A program made the position numbers and the translations under genes. From NCBI GenBank assembly GCA_036502405.1, contig DASXYP010000129.1:1-14792 (forward strand): 14,792 nt of DNA, read 5' to 3'. Positions 13,111-14,792 of this stretch are shown here, piece by piece; position 1 is the first letter of the stretch, and each line of letters opens with the position of its first letter. This DNA is from Chersky-806 sp036502405 (GTDB lineage Bacteria; Actinomycetota; Acidimicrobiia; IMCC26256; JAENVU01). The notes below the pieces were generated by a model that worked only from the letters and a program-made list of their open reading frames with translations, was not told the DNA's origin and made no database searches.

Positions 13111-14649
13111 TCAGTCCGTGATCCGGATGGTGCGCAGGACGTGCTCGTCGTCGTCCGAGGTGATGCACCGACCGGTGTCGAGCTCGAAGCGCCAGTGGTG
13201 GACCTTGCACTCGAGCACCCCGTCCTCGACGGTGCCGAAGCGCTCGAGGTCGGCACGCAGGTGCGGGCACCGCTTCTGCACGAGGTAGTCGCCGCAACGG
13301 AACATCTCGTCGCTCGGCTCGGAGCGCTGCGCGTAGTGGCCCTCGCAGTAGGCCATCCGCTCGACCGAGAGGCACTTGAAGAACGTGTAGACGTACTCGT
13401 TGTACTGACCGTCGCGGTGCGCCCGGAAGCGGCACGAGAGGAACAGCTCGTTGACCCAGTCCTCGACGTGGCGGTCGATGCACGACTCGACGAGCGCACG
13501 ATCGGTGTCGATGCGGTAGCCGACCGGCTCGCCCGCCCACTCGCGCACCGTCCCGGCCGGGAAGTCGATCAGCACGCCGACGTCGCCGACGTGCAGCAGC
13601 ACCGGCATCCCGACCCCGGCGCGCGTCAGCGGGGCGACGTCGAGCAGCGGCTCCCACCACTCGCGCAGCGCATCCACGACGTCGATCCCGTCGCGCGGCC
13701 ACGACGCGCGCTCGCGCGCCAGCCAGGTCCGCCAGTCGTCGCGGTACCGCTCGATCGTCACCCGCTTGTCCGAGAAGATCGCCTCCGGCGACGCGTCGCC
13801 GACCGGCTGCTCGATCGCGCACCCGCCGTCCGCCAGCGTCGCCACCGTCCCGGGGACGAGCAGCTCGCCACCCGAGACGCCGGCGGCTTCGAGCTCGCGC
13901 AGGAAGACGGTCTGGTCCGGGAAGATGTTCGCGGGATCGTCGTCGAGGTCGTTGAACGCGAAGAGGTCGTCGTCGAGGAAGCACGGCGGCCCGGCAACCG
14001 GGAAGACGTGGGGTGCATGCACCCCGTTGATGTAGGAGACGGCGCGCTCCATCTGCTGGGCCCGCTTGCGGACGCCGAGGTCGCGCTTCTCCGCGGGCGG
14101 GAAGTCGTAGACCATCGGGTACCAGATCGCACCGGAGAACTGGGTGAAGTGCGCGTCGAACGGGCCGAGCGCCTCGAGCTCGTGCAGGTCGCGCGGCCGG
14201 GCGTCGTTCTGGTTCAGCAGCCGGGCGGTCGAGTCGGCGAGCACCAGCGCCGAGTCCCCCACCGGTCCGTCGGCCGGGGCGGTCATGGCCAGGATCGCGA
14301 CCTCCAGCGCGCCGAGCTGCACCGGCTTGGCGTGCTCGGTGCGGACGAACTTCAGGAAGCCCAGCTTGTGGAGGGCCCGCTCGAGGTGGTCCAGCTCGAA
14401 TGCGGGCAGGAGCACCGTCGCCGACCGATCGACGTGCGCCGCCAGCCACTCCGGGTCGAAGTGGTCGTGGTGCAGGTGGGAGAGGTACAGGTAGTCGGGG
14501 TGCGAGAACGGCCTCGGATCGAGGTGGTCGTTGCGGGGGAACGGGAACCAGGACCCGAAGTACGCCGGGTGGAACCAGGGGTCGCAGAGGACGGTCCCGC
14601 CCTCGGTCTCCACGTACATCCCCGCGTGGCCGAGGAACGTCACCCGCAT
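13111..14649 (-). CDS. UlaG-like metallo-beta-lactamase fold protein fused to a Rieske domain
   Basis: Predicted 512-aa protein. N-terminal UlaG-type metallo-beta-lactamase fold: MRVTFLGHAGMYVET, then the metal site SHLHHDH (His58, His60, Asp62, His63). The middle (about 250-430) is helical and of no recognised type. The C-terminus is a Rieske [2Fe-2S] domain: Cys461-Pro-His463, 17 residues, then Cys481-Lys-Val-His484 followed by HWRFELDTG. MBL and Rieske are also joined in CMP-N-acetylneuraminate hydroxylase, but there the Rieske part comes first; here it is last. This suggests an oxygenase or redox enzyme rather than a simple hydrolase; the substrate is unknown. ATG 14649 is chosen because the MBL fold begins there. 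ATG 14703 would add 18 residues not expected in this family. It is followed after 5 bp by the PHP gene. Confidence 0.85.
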   Translation of the reverse strand: MRVTFLGHAGMYVETEGGTVLCDPWFHPAYFGSWFPFPRNDHLDPRPFSHPDYLYLSHLHHDHFDPEWLAAHVDRSATVLLPAFELDHLERALHKLGFLKFVRTEHAKPVQLGALEVAILAMTAPADGPVGDSALVLADSTARLLNQNDARPRDLHELEALGPFDAHFTQFSGAIWYPMVYDFPPAEKRDLGVRKRAQQMERAVSYINGVHAPHVFPVAGPPCFLDDDLFAFNDLDDDPANIFPDQTVFLRELEAAGVSGGELLVPGTVATLADGGCAIEQPVGDASPEAIFSDKRVTIERYRDDWRTWLARERASWPRDGIDVVDALREWWEPLLDVAPLTRAGVGMPVLLHVGDVGVLIDFPAGTVREWAGEPVGYRIDTDRALVESCIDRHVEDWVNELFLSCRFRAHRDGQYNEYVYTFFKCLSVERMAYCEGHYAQRSEPSDEMFRCGDYLVQKRCPHLRADLERFGTVEDGVLECKVHHWRFELDTGRCITSDDDEHVLRTIRITD

Positions 14650-14710
14650 CCCCCCAGCCTGCCAGGCGATGGCGAGGGCGAAGCGAACCGCACGCCCGCC
14701 CATCGGAACC

Positions 14711-14724
14711 TGACGTGGGCGTCA
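14711..14724. promoter_or_regulatory. Operator site E, TGAC-N6-GTCA
   Basis: TGACGTGGGCGTCA, perfect 5-bp arms TGACG/CGTCA, in the divergent region between the MBL-Rieske gene and the SDR gene. It ends 2 bp before the SDR -10 box. It could also affect the MBL-Rieske operon, but no -10 was found on that side. Confidence 0.65.
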
Positions 14725-14726
14725 AC

Positions 14727-14732
14727 TATCTT
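14727..14732 (+). promoter_or_regulatory. Candidate -10 of the SDR gene
   Basis: TATCTT, 25 nt before the ATG at 14758, with operator E immediately upstream. An AAGGGG ribosome binding site (14747-14752) lies 5 nt before the ATG. Confidence 0.5.
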
Positions 14733-14757
14733 CGACCCGTCCGATCAAGGGGGGTCC

Positions 14758-14792
14758 ATGGGAACGTTCGACGGCAAGGTCGCCATCGTCAC
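14758..14792 (+). CDS. Short-chain dehydrogenase/reductase (3' partial)
   Basis: Only the first 11 codons lie in the window: MGTFDGKVAIVT. This is the standard N-terminus of classical SDR enzymes (first beta strand before the TGxxxGIG NAD(P)-binding loop, which would follow at once). The start is supported by AAGGGG 5 nt upstream and a -10 at 14727. Operator E places it in the same putative regulon as the P450 and thiolase. The substrate cannot be told. Confidence 0.75.
   Translation, partial: MGTFDGKVAIV

Noticed and set aside
13106..14725. Long open frame upstream of the PHP domain suggesting a large fusion protein
   Set aside because: This part overlaps the MBL-Rieske gene in another frame and has only low-complexity Arg/Pro/Ala sequence. 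The PHP fold begins at GTG 13105.
1..14792. Mobile element, prophage, CRISPR array or defence island
   Set aside because: No transposase, integrase, terminal repeats, tRNA-end junction, spaced direct repeats or defence-type proteins were seen. Base composition and gene style look even across the window.

Overview
The window is dense, GC-rich bacterial DNA with genes on both strands and no rRNA, tRNA, CRISPR, transposase or phage gene that I can see. It fits the chromosome of a high-GC actinobacterium, perhaps one of the Acidimicrobiia. The reasons are GTG starts, TANNNT -10 boxes directly before start codons (leaderless transcripts), an actinobacterial-type HisN, a P450-type [3Fe-4S] ferredoxin and a Ser/Thr-rich lipoprotein. 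The assignment is inference from style, not from a marker gene.

Layout. 1-1621 (+): 3' part of an N-acyl-D-amino-acid deacylase-type amidohydrolase, ending at a hairpin (1693-1739) shared with the convergent 1752-2498 (-), an ArsR-type winged helix fused to an SRPBCC (AHSA1-like) domain. 2524-4136 (-): ferredoxin followed by a patatin-like phospholipase. 4243-5496 (+): amidohydrolase-2 family enzyme, divergent from the ferredoxin. A second hairpin (5515-5562) separates it from 5573-7232 (-): cytochrome P450, a 23-codon micro-ORF made by duplication, and a DoxX-like membrane protein, joined by ATGA overlaps. 7436-9565 (-): HisN-like phosphatase, apparently with an ATC start, then an FGGY sugar kinase. 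9644-11165 (+): lipoprotein, then an aminoglycoside-phosphotransferase-fold protein. 11192-12370 (-): thiolase. 12467-14649 (-): MBL-Rieske fusion protein, then a PHP phosphoesterase. 14758-end (+): first codons of a short-chain dehydrogenase.

The strongest structure not explained by the genes is a 14-bp inverted repeat, TGAC-N6-GTCA. It occurs five times (2513, 4198, 7253, 12420, 14711), each time in or beside a promoter: those of the ArsR-SRPBCC gene, the ferredoxin/amidohydrolase divergent pair, the P450, the thiolase and the SDR. I found no copy away from a promoter. It looks like the operator of one regulon that joins oxidative steps (P450, ferredoxin, SDR) with a beta-oxidation-type thiolase and lipid or amide hydrolases, as expected for catabolism of a lipid, steroid or other hydrophobic substrate. 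The regulator could be a TetR-type protein encoded elsewhere. It could also be the ArsR-SRPBCC fusion itself, whose own promoter carries the site between -35 and -10 and whose SRPBCC domain could bind a hydrophobic ligand. That last idea is a hypothesis.
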